A DNA stretch of 64,000 bases, taken from positions 9,507,873 through 9,571,872 of the forward strand of contig JBCFYV010001001.1 of assembly GCA_039000515.1 (NCBI GenBank). Reading direction: 5' to 3'. Positions 32,115-44,754 of this stretch are shown one piece after another (position 1 is the stretch's first letter; each line of letters begins with the position of its first letter). The translations under genes were made by a program, and so were the position numbers. The notes beneath the pieces are model-generated. The model made no database searches. It was given only the letters and a program-made list of their open reading frames with translations, and was not told the origin of the DNA. The stretch is from Timema cristinae. Taxonomy: Eukaryota; Arthropoda; Insecta; Phasmatodea; Timematidae.

Positions 32115-33108
32115 TAATAATTGCTATCGAGGTTTGTTTCACTCACCTCAACATTATGTTTGCAGACTTTTGTGACAGTCGGTTCTTAAGTTATAGCCCC
32201 TCTGAGTCGTCACTGTTGAAGTGTGCCAGTTAGTGGTTTATTTTGTTCAAAAGTGACTACTCTAGCAGCTGGCTGGTTCCATTCGAAATACCACTCTAAA
32301 AACTAAATAATATAATCTATTCCCTGGGTAGAATTGACTCCACCCATTTTAATATTATACACATGTTTTTTTTTCCTCTCCCACCACTCTTCCAATTTAA
32401 ATAGAAATTTATTTTAATATTGAATCCAGGCCATGCCCACTATTACCCCTCTTTCCCCTTCATTCATTGAAGAAGTGAACAAATAATTACAGGTTTCGTT
32501 CAAACACGCATGATAGTTTCTGGTTTCCTATTGGTCCTCTTGCGAACTAACGACTTTGATGCAATTTGAATATAGAAAATCAAGGTGGGATATGTGTTAC
32601 TTTGCATTTTAAAACAGTTCGTTTCTAAAGAAAGAGAGAGGAAGGGGGAGAGAATAAAGGTGGAGTGGAAATATAAATTATAAAAGCATGCACTACTTTC
32701 ATAGGGTATTAATATTTAGATTGTCTTTTGTTTCTATAAGTGTAATATTTTTTTGAGATAGCCCTTGATTATAGATGTTAAGCGCACCATTTTGGTGATT
32801 TCCACCCAATAAAAATTTGTTTAAATTTATACTATGGTAAAAATACCAATCTTTTCACGTTGCGGCAAATTGAAATGCTTGAGAAGAAAACACCACAATG
32901 TGTTTATAAAACATTTATTACTATTTAGAAACACATTGCTATGAGTGGTTATTGTACTTTTTACGTGCGTGACCTTTTAAAGGTAATGTTTAAATTTAAA
33001 GGATCAGTTGTAGTTATTTTAAATTATGCTTGGTTTCTGGTTGAAAAAAATCTCATAACGTTTTAAATGGGTTGGCATGAAAGTGGAGTTTAAGAAAATC
33101 GTTTCATG
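32115..33108. other. AT-rich spacer
   Basis: Nothing recognised beyond short GA and T runs. Confidence 0.4.
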
Positions 33109-33109
33109 T

Positions 33110-33135
33110 AGAGTCCAATTTTCATAGGAAGAGCC

Positions 33136-33196
<61 letters not shown>

Positions 33197-33590
33197 GCAC
33201 CGCATCTTACTACCAGTTTGGGTTATACGCACTTACGCTAATGTGTAATGGTAGGGTGATTGTGAGATAAAATGGAGGACCTACATTTAACGTAGGATCC
33301 GAACCACGGTGGAGGCCTGGCATTCCCCACATTCACAAGCTGTGATTAATACACGTCTTTCAGAGGTGAAGGAAGGGTTTGGAAATCAGATAAATCTGTG
33401 CCGAGACCGAGGATTGAACCCCGGACCCCAGCACAGAAGTCTGATACCTTACCCCTAGACCACCAGGTCACCCAACCTTTAATAAAATCAAATATAGTGT
33501 TTTCTGGTTAATATTAAATACTCGTACATATCACACTATAAAGTTACCGATCACATGTCTTGACGTATGAATACGTGAAAAATTGAATTG
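33110..33590. mobile_element. MITE M2 interrupted by SINE A
   Basis: The left end is TAGAGTCCAATTTTCATAGG at 33109. After the SINE (33140-33473) a piece with GTCTTGACGTATGAATACGT resembles M2 interior read in reverse. The right terminus is not clear, so the element is rearranged. Confidence 0.4.
33140..33473 (-). mobile_element. SINE family A, full length
   Basis: Starts with a long (TTA)n and reversed tail (AGCACCGCATCTTACTACCA), then the long-subfamily body and complete head (GATTGAACCCCGGACCCC, CCCTAGACCACCAGGTCAC). CCTTTA flanks both sides (33134 and 33476). Confidence 0.9.
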
Positions 33591-33591
33591 T

Positions 33592-34780
33592 ACGTATATG
33601 TGTATGTATGGACTATTATTGTGGTTGAATTCAATATACATTTTCTTAGATAATTTGATATAATTATAGTAATGTAGAGGTCATTTTTGATTATATTTTC
33701 TAAGAAAAAATATTTCCTGTAGCTGGTTAAGTTTTCTTTATGATTGAAAACTAGATAACTATTTACCGATTTTTTTGAAAAGGGCAGATGGGAATCTCAG
33801 TTCTTAAAGATTTTAAAATAATTTTATAGATAAGCGTTTGAACAAAAATTAAATATAGTTGTAGGTCGTTAAATATCAAACGTTGATTGGGTAAAAGTTG
33901 AAAAATAAAATCCATTGTATTATTATTAATATTGGAGTAGGAGTAAAAATATTGTGTCAAGGACATTCAAAACTAACCAATCTTACCTGATTTGATAAAG
34001 TACGTAAAATACAATATTATTCGTCTGTGCAACAAATAACAGAATTTGTTTGTAGTTCAATAAAAGGGCAAATCAAACAATAATATATGAAAAAAAATAG
34101 CCACGTACTGCACGGAACGAACATGACAGTGCAAATTTAATATATTTTTTTTATGATTATTATAAAATGAAATATAGATGATATTAACATTTTTCTTTTC
34201 AAAATATATAAAACACTATGAAACGTACTATTTTCAATTTTGTATGTTAAATTTCTTTATCTAAATAGAGCAAAATTAGTTATTATAAAAAAAACATTAT
34301 ACAAGCTAAAAATTATACCTCTACTTTAATGGCTATTTTTGTATTCCCAATTTTATTATTCACTTGGATAAACACATTTTCTAAATACATTTAGATTTGA
34401 TAATATTTTATTTTATTAGAATTGAACATTTGGAGTATCATTTAAAAAATATAAACTTTTTTGTCAAAATTAATATCATTTTACTAGATTATTAGTGTCG
34501 TTATATATATATATCACAATTTACAGGTGCAGATCAAAGGACTTGGCTTATGACTCCTTGAAAGTATATTTGTCGGATATGTTGATTCTTATAAAAATCA
34601 TAGTTTTTAATCTAGTCTGATTCCACACATTAAATGTTTTAGCGCAAGTAGTAGGCCAACATATGCGTACTATCCAAAAGCTAGTAAGAGGCAATGCTAG
34701 AATTATTTATTATTTTAAATTTCTAAAATCAATGCTGAAATAAAAAATTATTTTTTTATTTAAAAAATATAAATATTATT
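33592..34780. other. Very AT-rich spacer
   Basis: No features I can support. Confidence 0.45.
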
Positions 34781-34782
34781 TT

Positions 34783-34993
34783 AGCACTGCTTCTTACTAC
34801 TAATATGTAAGGGATGAGGAGAGTTTAATTTATAGGAAGTGTACCCTAATTTGTGTAGAGGCCGAGTGAAAAGAAATTTTGGAAATAAACCTCAGTATAC
34901 GCAATAGGTATTCGAACACCAATCTCCCTGTCATCGGCAGTCCAGTTTATTGTGAGAGCGATACCTTAGACCATGTGGCCACCAAAGCGGGTG
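34783..34993 (-). mobile_element. SINE family B
   Basis: Shortened reversed tail AGCACTGCTTCTTACTACTA, body GGGATGAGGAGAGTTTAATT, B box GGTATTCGAACACC, head ACCTTAGACCATGTGGCCAC. Confidence 0.8.
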
Positions 34994-34994
34994 T

Positions 34995-37105
34995 AAGTAA
35001 AATTAATCTATTTCATAACGAGGGATGATTCACAAACAAAAGTATTTATTATTATTATTATTATTTGACATTCTTTTCATAAACATTTTGAGGATTTTCT
35101 TAAATTTTTGGTAAAATGGTTTGAAGTTGTTCTTTATATAATCCTTTTGTAAAGGGGTAAAAACAAATAATGAATATTTCTTTGCTAATATACAAGGGGG
35201 AAATAAAAAGGACCGCTATGTGATTTAATCTAGGAATGCAAAAAAAATTTATTAAAAATGATGTAGCGGATTTTTAATGTTGCAAAAAATATTGTTTTAA
35301 GAAAAAAGTCTTAAAGAAAAAAAAAGATTAAGAGTGAGAGAAAATGTTATTAATTATGAAAAGAAAGCACGAAAGAGATATAATGGTAGTAAAAGGTCTT
35401 ATAAGCCTATATGAAGGGCGCGTATACATTTTTTTTGTCTAACGAAAGTTAATTAATTTAAAAAAAACACCCCCTTCCTTTTTAGACCCTTCCTCGTATA
35501 GCTACATTAGTTTTAGTATTGATTTTTCCACTGTCCCTTAAACATTCTTTTAGATTTATATTTGAACTCTAAGGATAGCTTGTCTAACACTCCCGCCTTT
35601 ACCCCACCCAATGTCAGTCTACTACTTTTTTTTTAATAAAGTACAATGGAGATTATTAGTTGAGTTAAAAAAAAAACTGGCTGCAAATTAAATGTACTCG
35701 TATATACTGAACACACAGCAGGAATTGGATTAGGAAGAGGGAGTATGTGTGGATGTATTCATTATCTTTTGTTAATGAGTTTTCAGATAAACAATTTAAC
35801 TCATAGTTTTATTGATTATTAATCTTTTGACTCGACTCGTGGACATGAGGAATCTATTTGTACAATTATAATTTTTATATTATTAGTAATAGGTTACCCA
35901 CGTAAATATAGGTATAGTTGTATCTTATGGATGGAGATAAAGAATAAGTTATATATCAATTTTTAAATGGCTTAACTATTTTGAAAGCTTTTTATAAATC
36001 TATAACAACTTTGTTTTGTCAATTTATTTTACCCATTTATAAACACAAAAATCGTTAATATTTTTTCAACTGTATTCAATAATCAGTATTTATTTAGGTT
36101 CACTTAGAAATATCCTTGGATTCAAAGGAGTATTATTAAGCCAAATTGACACATACCTGTTGAAATTTTCATACTCATATTGATTAAATTTTTATTCTTC
36201 TTATAACCAAATTAGACTGCCATTTTTAGGCGTAGCACTTACAAAACAGGCTCAATTAATTAAAATTAATGTGTTCAACATAGTTATTGATATATTGCAC
36301 AATATAAGTCAAAAGTAAAAACAAGTTTGTTAACAATATTACATACAAATATTTGGGCTAGCTATCGAATTTACAATAATGTTAAATTGGTATTCCTTTT
36401 TTGGTGTTTTCGTTTAAAAATATACCTTTGGAAAGTTTATTTCAGACTGCACCCTAAATGCATTAAGGTCATTGATTACTTTGAGTAATTATTTATTGTT
36501 CACATGATGGTTTATTTTAATGGAAATTACCAGAACTGGTTAGTATGCTTCTAAAGCGATATGCTTGCTACATAGAAAGCAACTTTTTAAGCACTAATAT
36601 GATTTATCTCCATACTTTTAGTCACTAGGTTTACACAATATGTTGAAATTACCATTTTGAACGGATAGCCGCCATTCACAAATATTCTTTCAAATACATC
36701 TAAAAAACTACACCAGGACATGGAAATCGAAGCCAAGACCTTCAACTTAGAATTTCAATATTCCACCAGTGAGGAGTCCAGGTTTGTGGCGTCTTCGGTC
36801 ATAAATCTCTCAAAAGACGATCACATATCCCAGTTTGTGTGTTTCTAATTATTGTTATTAAGCGTGAAATAAGAATTTGGTTCCACTAATCCCTTAGCAG
36901 CACTATTTTGACTCCATGAACCTACAAAACTTAATATAGCCTACACAAATTTAGCACTCTCAGTATTAATTTTTGTTGTTGTTTTGGCTAGAAGATATAT
37001 TATTGATACAAATACAATAGTTTAAGAAAGATTAAAGTATATCTTTGTTTATAAGTTTATTGTATTGTAATTAGTTGCTCCACATTAAGCAAACATTTTT
37101 CATAA
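34995..37105. other. AT-rich spacer with one tRNA-like head
   Basis: Near 36695-36785 (minus) a tRNA-like pair (TCACTGGTGGAATATTG; GGCTTCGATTTCC) suggests an old SINE head. A (TTA)n lies near 35045. Otherwise nothing. Confidence 0.4.
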
Positions 37106-37106
37106 A

Positions 37107-37500
37107 TTGTTTACTTTCTCTCGATCCCGCAGAGAAAAAAAATCATTGTGATCGTAAAAAAATATATGAGATTTTGATGGGTGTTAACGTATCAATAACC
37201 CTGAAACTGAAAAAGTGTTTTTTGTGTTTTTTGCGGTACCGTCTGTCTGTGTCTATATCTTGATCTAAAGCAGAAACAATTTTACCAATATGGCTAAAAC
37301 TTGGTATCTAGGATTTTTATATGGTTCCCCAGAGGGATTTTCGGAAGTGGATATCCAACCGTAAAATTAAGGGTATTTTACTTAAGGCTGAAAAAAGATC
37401 AATTTTTCAAAGTCGACTCTAGTGATTTTGATTAAAATTATATCTAGGCACTGTTTAACATTACAAAAAAAAGAAGCTTATCTAATTTTTTCGGGAAAAT
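37107..37500 (+). repeat. Unknown interspersed repeat R1, copy 1
   Basis: Shared landmarks with the inverted copy at 42.5-42.9 kb: TTTACTTTCTCTCGA, TTGTGATCGTAAAAAAA, GAGATTTTGAT, ACCGTCTGTCTGTGTC, ACAATTTTACCAATATGGCT and AAAATTAAGGGTATTTTAC. CCGTCTGTCTGTC followed by ACCRATWTGGCTAAAACTTG is a phrase I associate with common insect interspersed repeats. Type unknown. Confidence 0.65.
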
Positions 37501-37721
37501 GACGTAATAGAGGGTAATTTACATGAGAGGATATCTCAAACTTTGATATCTTTCCACTACCTTAAGACACGAAATAACTTATCATTGAAAAGCTGTTAAA
37601 CCATTGAAATAAAAAACAACATTTATTTGTAAGATATATTAAAAAAAAACATTATTTTTCGAGCTAAAAGCAAATATATGACTTTTCAAATGATAGTCTT
37701 TTAAAAGATGAATTGACTGCT

Positions 37722-38004
37722 GGTGACTTGGCGGTCTAGGGGTAAGGTGTCGGACTTCTGTGTTGGGGGTCCGGGGTTCAATCCTAGGTCCTGGCACAGA
37801 TTTATCTGTTTGCCAAACCCTTCCTTGACAAGACGTGTATTAATCACAACTTGTGAAAGTGTGGAATGCCAGGCCTCCACCGTAGTTCGGATCCCACTGT
37901 TAAACTGTAGGTCCTCCATTTTATTTCATAATCACCCTACCATTACACATTAGCATAAGTGCGTACAGCCCGAACGGGTAGTAAGACGTGGTGCTAATAA
38001 TAAT
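37722..38004 (+). mobile_element. SINE family A, full length, exact 11-bp duplication
   Basis: Starts GGTGACTTGGCGGTCTAGGG, has B box GGGGTTCAATCC and tail AGCCCGAACGGGTAGTAAG with ACGTGGTGCT, then (AAT)n. AATTGACTGCT occurs at 37711 and again at 38005, an exact target-site duplication, so insertion is recent relative to other copies. Confidence 0.95.
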
Positions 38005-38015
38005 AATTGACTGCT

Positions 38016-38790
38016 ATTCTTTTTGGTGAACAAAACTATCCCTCTTCTCTCAATGTTTCTGCTGCTAGTGTGGAACTCTATTATTTCATCGATTCTCGTT
38101 GGATAGAATGGGATGATATTTTTTACATTATGTTTCTGCAACAATCTATATTATTACTTTAGTTGTACATATCTTACAAGTTTTAAGTAAATATAGAAAA
38201 TTTTAGGTAAAGGAACTAAAAAGTGTATTAGGCGCAGCATACCATTTATTTAAATAATAAATATTTGAAAGATTAAAATAAAATTCACTCATCCTTAGGT
38301 ATCTGCAGCATTACACACACAAATATACTTTTTATTCAGACAAAAACATTGTGAATTGCTATAAAAAAAACTTTATAAGTTTCGGGGCACATAAAAAACA
38401 CAATATCAAACAAACTTTGGGACCTATATCGGTGGACAAGCGTATTAAACTTCAAGCTCGTCGAGTTTGGTTTGGTGATGACACGCGAGGTCGGGATTCA
38501 ATCCCAACCACGTGTAATTTTTTTTTCATAAATTTCTTCTTACTCTTCCTACACGAAAATTTAGATACATTTTGTTTATACTGAAAGGTCGCAGTCTTAC
38601 CTTGCTGGATTACACTATGGCCCAATATTATAAGCTATTACATAATAGGAACAAACAAGGTTAGCTTGCTATCTTAGAGGATAAACAAAGGCTACATTTC
38701 CTCTAAATGTTACCTTTATCATAACTGTCTCATTATTATAATTAAGTAATTACTTTTTAATTTATTATTAATATCAGATTTCTATCTTAC
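38016..38790. other. AT-rich spacer with a weak SINE
   Basis: About 38450-38585 (plus) resembles a degenerate B copy (GGTCGGGATTCAATCCCAAC, ACACGAAAATTTAGATACAT). Nothing else. Confidence 0.4.
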
Positions 38791-38794
38791 GACA

Positions 38795-39040
38795 GGTTCA
38801 TTGCTTTTGCCAGTGAACTTATGCCGCCAATGCACCCTGTCCTTGCCTTCTTCTTCAGATACCATAATTTTCTTCTTTCAAGTCTTCTCCAACACCACAT
38901 TTCAAAATTCTCCAAGTATTTCTTTTCCATATTCCTGAGGGTCCAATCTTCTACTCCATACAACGCAATGCTCCAAATTTCATCAGTTTCTTTCTCAGTT
39001 ACAAACTCAACTCGATGGTCAGCAGTAATTTTTAATTATT
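38795..39040 (-). pseudogene. LINE reverse-transcriptase C-terminal fragment
   Basis: The minus strand reads EIWSIALYGVEDWTLRNMEK, then KYLENFEMWCWRRLE, then after an internal deletion a short tail ending near MNLS. It shares GACAGGTT...GCCAATG...CCCTGTC end sequence with the 46.1-46.6 kb copy. This is the post-catalytic RT region of a non-LTR element. The remaining 5' part is absent (5' truncation is usual for LINEs). Confidence 0.75.
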
Positions 39041-39044
39041 TACT

Positions 39045-40240
39045 ACAATTTTTCTATATTTCATATGGATATATATATGCCAGTGAAAGAACTTTTAAAT
39101 ATATTTTATTTTAATTCTAAAAATATATCAAATTGACATAGTAAATATCCAACAAGTAAAGTTCCACCATGCAATCATACCATTATTCATTTTTTTTTTT
39201 ACATCTTAACTCTTTGAAATAAAATCAGTGTACGACAGTGTAAAAAAAAAAAAAAAAAAAGACGGGGAGGGGAGAAGTGGGGGGCAATATTGTCCGCTTG
39301 TGAATTATATTTTGCGTGATGTGTGAAGTAGCAAGCACGCACTTTTATCTGTGACTGCGCGCTCGGCCGCAGCGTTGTGCGTGAGCGCTAGTGAGCCAAG
39401 TGGTACTTGAATAACGAAGGGTTGCGTGCCACAACCTCACTTAACCGGCCGTACAGTCATGTTCAACGATAAGAGAACACCAGGATACCGTGGTGTACCC
39501 ACCAGTTATGCAAAACACTTATTACATTTTTTTTTTTAACTTTTAGGGTTTTAATGCCAGTACTCAACTATAAACTATTTTTAACTATCTAAAATAACAG
39601 AATATGATGTGGAGAGGGTATCTTAAGTATCTCTAAGATTGCCAAGGATTTTGCTTTCTGTACATATAGGAGGGTGGGGGTTATATAAACAACACACGTG
39701 AAACACTTCCCTCTCCCTTTTTCAACCCCTTCACATCCCTTGCTCAAGTTTACCCCGCCCATTTTACCTTCTTTAATTTTGTTTGTAAGCAATCAAATAG
39801 GAAGGGTTGTTCTGGCAATTGTTTGTGCGAGTTTTTTTTTTAAAGTCGGGTATATAGTGTGACGTGTTAAATGACGTGTTTTCCTCTTTTGTTTGTAGAA
39901 TGTCTGCACTCGTATGGAAACAGAGTTTTAGGGACGTATTAAGTGAAAGACTGTTTAATTCTTGCATGCGTGGCTGTTAGAAAGGGTTTTAAAATTATTA
40001 TTTTTTGCGCGTCATGCATGGAAAATGTTATGTTTGTTGTGTGGAATCGTGATTTACAAATGGTTAATGGTTCTAGTAGCAAATAAAAAAATGTGTGCTA
40101 ATAAAGATTATGCAGTTACATAAATACGAGTAAATTCACATTAAATTGGTTGTTTGTTTAAGGAAAGCGTAAAGTGTACATAACTATATTCACAAAGAAG
40201 GTACATAGACCTAGATGATTCTCATTGTCAAACACTTGGC
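39045..40240. other. Spacer with a GC-rich patch
   Basis: 39340-39430 is unusually GC-rich (GACTGCGCGCTCGGCCGCAG, TGTGCGTGAGCGCTAGTGAG) and precedes a short CA/GT-rich stretch. It could be a promoter-like CpG patch or an unknown repeat. No ORF supports a gene. Confidence 0.3.
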
Positions 40241-40255
40241 ACTTAAAGCAAATAT

Positions 40256-40491
40256 CCTCGGTCCTGGCACAGATTTATCTGATTTCCAAACCCTTCCTTC
40301 ACCTCTGACAAGACATCTTGTGAATGTGGGGAATGCCAGGCCACCACGTGGTTCGGATTCCACGTTAAACTGTAGGTCCTTCATTTCATCTCACAATCAC
40401 CCTACCATTACACATTAGCGTAAGTGCGTATAACCCTAACGGGTAGTAAGACGCGGTGCTAATAATATAATAATAATAATAATAATAATAA
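40256..40491 (+). mobile_element. SINE family A, 5'-truncated, exact 13-bp duplication
   Basis: Begins CCTCGGTCCTGGCACAGATT, just past the B box, and runs to ATAACCCTAACGGGTAGTAAG, ACGCGGTGCT and (AAT)n. TTAAAGCAAATAT at 40243 is repeated exactly at 40492. A truncated copy with a duplication shows target-primed reverse transcription that stopped early. Short subfamily. Confidence 0.95.
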
Positions 40492-40534
40492 TTAAAGCAA
40501 ATATAATTTGTATATTGTCAAACAATTTTTCTTA

Positions 40535-40924
<390 letters not shown>

Positions 40925-40934
40925 CTAAATGGTT

Positions 40935-41125
40935 TTGATTGTAATGAGGAGGTCTGGGTTATAATGATGACTAAGTGTAGTGAGGTAGTTTTTTCCTAAA
41001 CAGTTTCCCACCCTCCCTCCATGCAAATATGGATACAATTTCTTTAAATCCTATTTTTTCTCATTCCACTCCGTTAGCATGTGGCTAGTAAAGATTGGTA
41101 TTAAGAAGGCGAGTAAAAAAAAAAG
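40935..41125 (+). mobile_element. SINE family B/C, degenerate
   Basis: GAGGAGGTCTGGGTTATAAT, then GTTTCCCACCCTCCCTCCAT, GCAAATATGGATACAATTTC and CTCCGTTAGCATG. The tail is replaced by a poly(A)-like run. Confidence 0.55.
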
Positions 41126-41221
41126 TAGAAAATAATCAGAGTTCATTTTTTGTTTAAGGCGAATAAGTTTTTTAGTATAAATGGTTTGAAAAATAATCTG
41201 TATAGGTATTTAATAATTTGA

Positions 41222-41223
41222 TA

Positions 41224-41269
<46 letters not shown>
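41222..41269. repeat. (AAT)n microsatellite
   Basis: Pure AAT run without an attached SINE, probably a leftover SINE tail. Confidence 0.85.
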
Positions 41270-41284
41270 CGTATTTATCACTTT

Positions 41285-41447
41285 TGTACTCTATGCTTCA
41301 CCTTGTTTTTCGAGGAAGATTAGTGGGAAAACATTTAGTTAAATACACCTTAATGCACCCTGCAGCAATTAGAAACTAAACCTCACTAACGCCAATAAAC
41401 CAGACAAGACGAGGCTGACGCCTGCCCACGTTACCACCAGTGCAGAT
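41285..41447 (-). mobile_element. SINE family C, 3'-truncated
   Basis: GGAAGATTAGTGGGAAAACA, then AATAAACCAGACAAGACGAG, GCTGACGCCTGCCCACG and TTACCACCAGTG match the C head in reverse. Confidence 0.6.
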
Positions 41448-41520
41448 AAATATTATTTACCTCAATATATTTTTTTTATGAATCCCTTTGTTAATTATTA
41501 TTGTTTATTTTCTTCTTCTT

Positions 41521-41776
41521 ATCACAGCGTCTTACTACCAGTTTGGGTTTTACGCATGTGTAGACTTGCTAGTTACGCTAGTATGTTAGGGACGAATAAG
41601 TTTAAATTTAGAGGAACTGTACCCACATTTGCGTGGAGAGAGTGGAAAACCATTTAGGAAAAACCATTCTCATTATATCCGACCGGGATTTGAATCCCGA
41701 TCCCCCCATCATCGGGAGTGTAGACTATTGTGAGAGGTAAAACACCTTAGACGGTAAGGCCACCGAAGTGGGTTTG
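41521..41776 (-). mobile_element. SINE family B, full length
   Basis: Reversed tail ACAGCGTCTTACTACCAGTT, body GGAACTGTACCCACATTTGC and GAGAGTGGAAAACCATTTAG, B box GGGATTTGAATCCCGATCC, head CACCTTAGACGGTAAGGCCA. Confidence 0.88.
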
Positions 41777-41779
41777 GTG

Positions 41780-42498
41780 GTTGTTGTTATTATTGTTTAA
41801 AGGCTAAATTAATTTACAACACTATAAATATCAACGGATTATCCTAATGAATAAATCTAAATACTCAGTTTAGGGGAGTTTATTTAAAATTAAAGGCAAT
41901 TTTTATGTTTTATTTCTACATTGGCTTTAGTCATAAACAAGTAATCATATGCAATTGTGTCACAAATCTTTAAACCCGTAGGAATAGATTTTATGGGTTT
42001 CCAAAAAAAATATTTTAAGAATACACATAATGTTTTAATAAACACGCTCAGCATTTTGATCTCTTTGTTTTTTCAAACTCTCACACATTAATTAAATGGT
42101 ACAGTGGACCACACAAACTTTCTCCCACTTTAATATTAAAATAAACATTTACTAAAAACAAGTGAAATTTGTGAAACAAAATGTTAGGTCTATACATTGT
42201 TGTAGAAACACTACACCATTGATCATAAATGAAATAATATACACTGTTGCTTACTTTCTCTTATAGAGTTGGGAACTAGGAACATTATTTAAAAAAAGTA
42301 TATACGGTCGTATATTAGAAAATAGAAAGAGTTTTGTCCACCAACGTGAATAAGAATTAAATTCATTTTTCAAAGAAGTGAATTAAAAAGTGTATATATA
42401 TAACTCAGATAATATTGGTTTTATATAGATATATTTCAAATAAAAATCTTAATCTTTAATAGTACTACAACTTTACAATGATAAGCATTTCGTATCTC
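41780..42498. other. AT-rich spacer
   Basis: Nothing recognised. Confidence 0.4.
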
Positions 42499-42499
42499 A

Positions 42500-42935
42500 A
42501 GTAGATGCGGAGAAATTATGAAAATTGGAAAATTTCCCCAATGTAAACTACCCCTAAATTCATTTGAATGAAAAAATGCTCTTTGCCATATTGTTTATAA
42601 TAATACATCGTGTCTAGATATACAATTCAATCAAAATCCTTAATTGAATTTTGAAAAAATTGATTTTTTCTCTTTTTAGTCTTCAGTAAACTACCCTTAA
42701 ATTTGGGGTTGTATATCTAATTTAAAAAACCTTGGGGAGAGCCCAGATAATAAGTTTAAGCCCAATCGGTAAAATAGTTTCGGCTTTAGCCCGACGTACA
42801 GACGACGTGGCGTAAACATTTTTTTTTTGTTTCGTGTGGTTATTAAACGTCGAAATTTATCAAAATCTCAAATTCAATTTTTTTTACGATCACAATACTT
42901 TCTCTACAAGGTGTCGAGAGAAATTAAAAAAGAAT
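42500..42935 (-). repeat. Unknown interspersed repeat R1, copy 2 (inverted)
   Basis: Read on the minus strand it parallels 37107-37500: TTTCTCTCGACACCTTG, TTGTGATCGTAAAAAAA, GAGATTTTGATAAATT, CGTCTGTACGTCGGGC, ACTATTTTACCGATTGGGCT, CTCCCCAAGGTTTTTT and AAATTTAAGGGTAGTTT. Divergence is high, so both are old. Confidence 0.65.
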
Positions 42936-42939
42936 AAAA

Positions 42940-43645
42940 ATGTTACATTTTGTGACAGTGCAATTATTAACTTACGTTTTCGTACTCAGAAGCTTGATGT
43001 AATATCAGTTATAAGCACAGCATATTAAAGTGTTTGTTCAATTAACACACTATTTAGTTTCCTAACACAAGATAAGCCATTGTTTCTCAATGCTAACTCC
43101 TTGTTTGTACGCTGTAAACAAGAAAGTAGATGAACACACATGTCATACATACGCTCACATAGACAACACACACCTTGAGATCGAGTATATTATATTTTAT
43201 TTTAGCGGACTTTTATATCAATCGTGACGCAAAAGAGTAAAATACGATAGTAGAATAGGATTTTTTTTCTCTTAAAGTATTAGACAAGGTGCAACAAATT
43301 TATCTTTTACAACACAACATTTATCGGTTTGCACTGTCAAAAATTCATAAATCATGTTTATAATTTCTTTAATTTATTTGACCAAATTTAATAAAATAAG
43401 ATTTATATAAACTATATAATTATTGATGATAATGTTGTCGGTACCATTACTTAATTAGTCTAACACCAGAATAATCCAGGTGTCACCACACCCACTTAGC
43501 TGGTACAACCTATATTTGATTGGTGACTACTTTTCGAGGTAATATTTTACTTATATATATGTTTTTAATCAACACACACTTGATTTTGGTTAACTACGTT
43601 TAACACAAGGGTAATTAATAGCGTGATCTAAATGGTAGGTAGGAA
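42940..43645. other. AT-rich spacer
   Basis: Nothing recognised. Confidence 0.4.
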
Positions 43646-43649
43646 AACC

Positions 43650-44745
43650 CACTTCAGTGGCCGAATGGTCTAAGGCGTCACTCTCGTGTTAGATTGGCCT
43701 GCTGAAGACAGAGAGGTTGGGGTTCAAATCCTGGTTAAGTCTATTGATGCAGTTTATTTTTTCTAGATGGTTTCCCACTCTCCTTTCATATAAATTCGGG
43801 TAAACTACCTCTAAAATATCTCCTTCCTCATCCCTACTCCACTAGAGCATTGGTTCCCAAACTGGGGTTCGCGAAATCAATCGATGGGTTCGCCAAAATA
43901 TTTCTGCAATGGCGGGTTTTTAACGAACTCTCTGTGAAATTTTGTGAGTCACATTTACAAGATTATATTATATAAACTTAATGAGATTTATGTCTATTAT
44001 CTCTTCAGAAAACTATACTTACTTTTTCTACACCCCCACCAATAATTTGTTTCTCTTTCCACAACAGAAATAGGCTCAATGCTGAAACTTTATTTATCGT
44101 CTGTGGTTCCTGAATTTAAAGCTGTGTTCCATCCAAAGCAAGTATTTCATTCTCATTAAGTCACGTGAAGAGGTGAGTAGCTGTTAAAACTCGTAAACAC
44201 TTTTTGAACTTAAATCGGCATAATTTTGTGACCACAGGAAAGGATTTCAGTTATGCCAAAGCAGCAATTTTCCAGTACCACTTAAAAAAACACATGTGAT
44301 ATGTGATAATATTGTGACAGTAAAGATAAGAAAATTTTACTACTGTACTTTGCTTATTTAATTTTTAAATAAATGTATAATTATTTGATTTGTCCTTACG
44401 TAGTTTCAATATTCTTGCATTATTTTTGGTGGTGTATCTCAAAGTTCAAGAGTAGGTTAATTTAAAAGTATTAAACCTTTGATTGAAATTAATAAATACA
44501 TTTTATAAAAATTAGGTATAAAATTAAGCGCGTGTCTATGGATATTTATTAAGGGGTTCGCGTAACTCAGATATTTGTGAAAAGGGTTCGCGAGTTTAAA
44601 GAATTTGGGAACAACTGCATTAGAGTAATCATCACGCTTCCTCTATATTCAACCTTCCCGATTTCTAATTCATTAGCGTAAATACTAGACCAACTTAAGT
44701 GGATAATCTAAACCTGTAATAAGACGCGGTGATTAAAAAAAATAA
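43650..44745 (+). mobile_element. SINE family B split by a hAT-like element
   Basis: The left half (43650-43847) carries head CAGTGGCCGAATGGTCTAAG, B box GGGTTCAAATCC and body CCTCTAAAATATCTCCTTCC. The right half (44627-44745) begins TAATCATCACG, then runs into a second body segment (CTTCCTCTATATTCAACC) and a decayed tail (AATAAGACGCGGTG). The repeated body suggests a recombined or dimeric copy. Confidence 0.75.
43848..44618. mobile_element. hAT-like non-autonomous element, 8-bp duplication
   Basis: Left end CATTGGTTCCCAAACTGGGG and TTCGCGAAATC. Right end GGGTTCGCGAGTTTAAAG, ATTTGGGAACAACTG. These are imperfect inverted ends. Flanks CACTAGAG (43840) and CATTAGAG (44619) match at 7 of 8 bases. 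CA(G)NGGTTCCCAAACT ends and an 8-bp duplication are typical of hAT (established). The 771 bp contain no usable ORF. Confidence 0.88.
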
Positions 44746-44754
44746 GGCAGTGTT

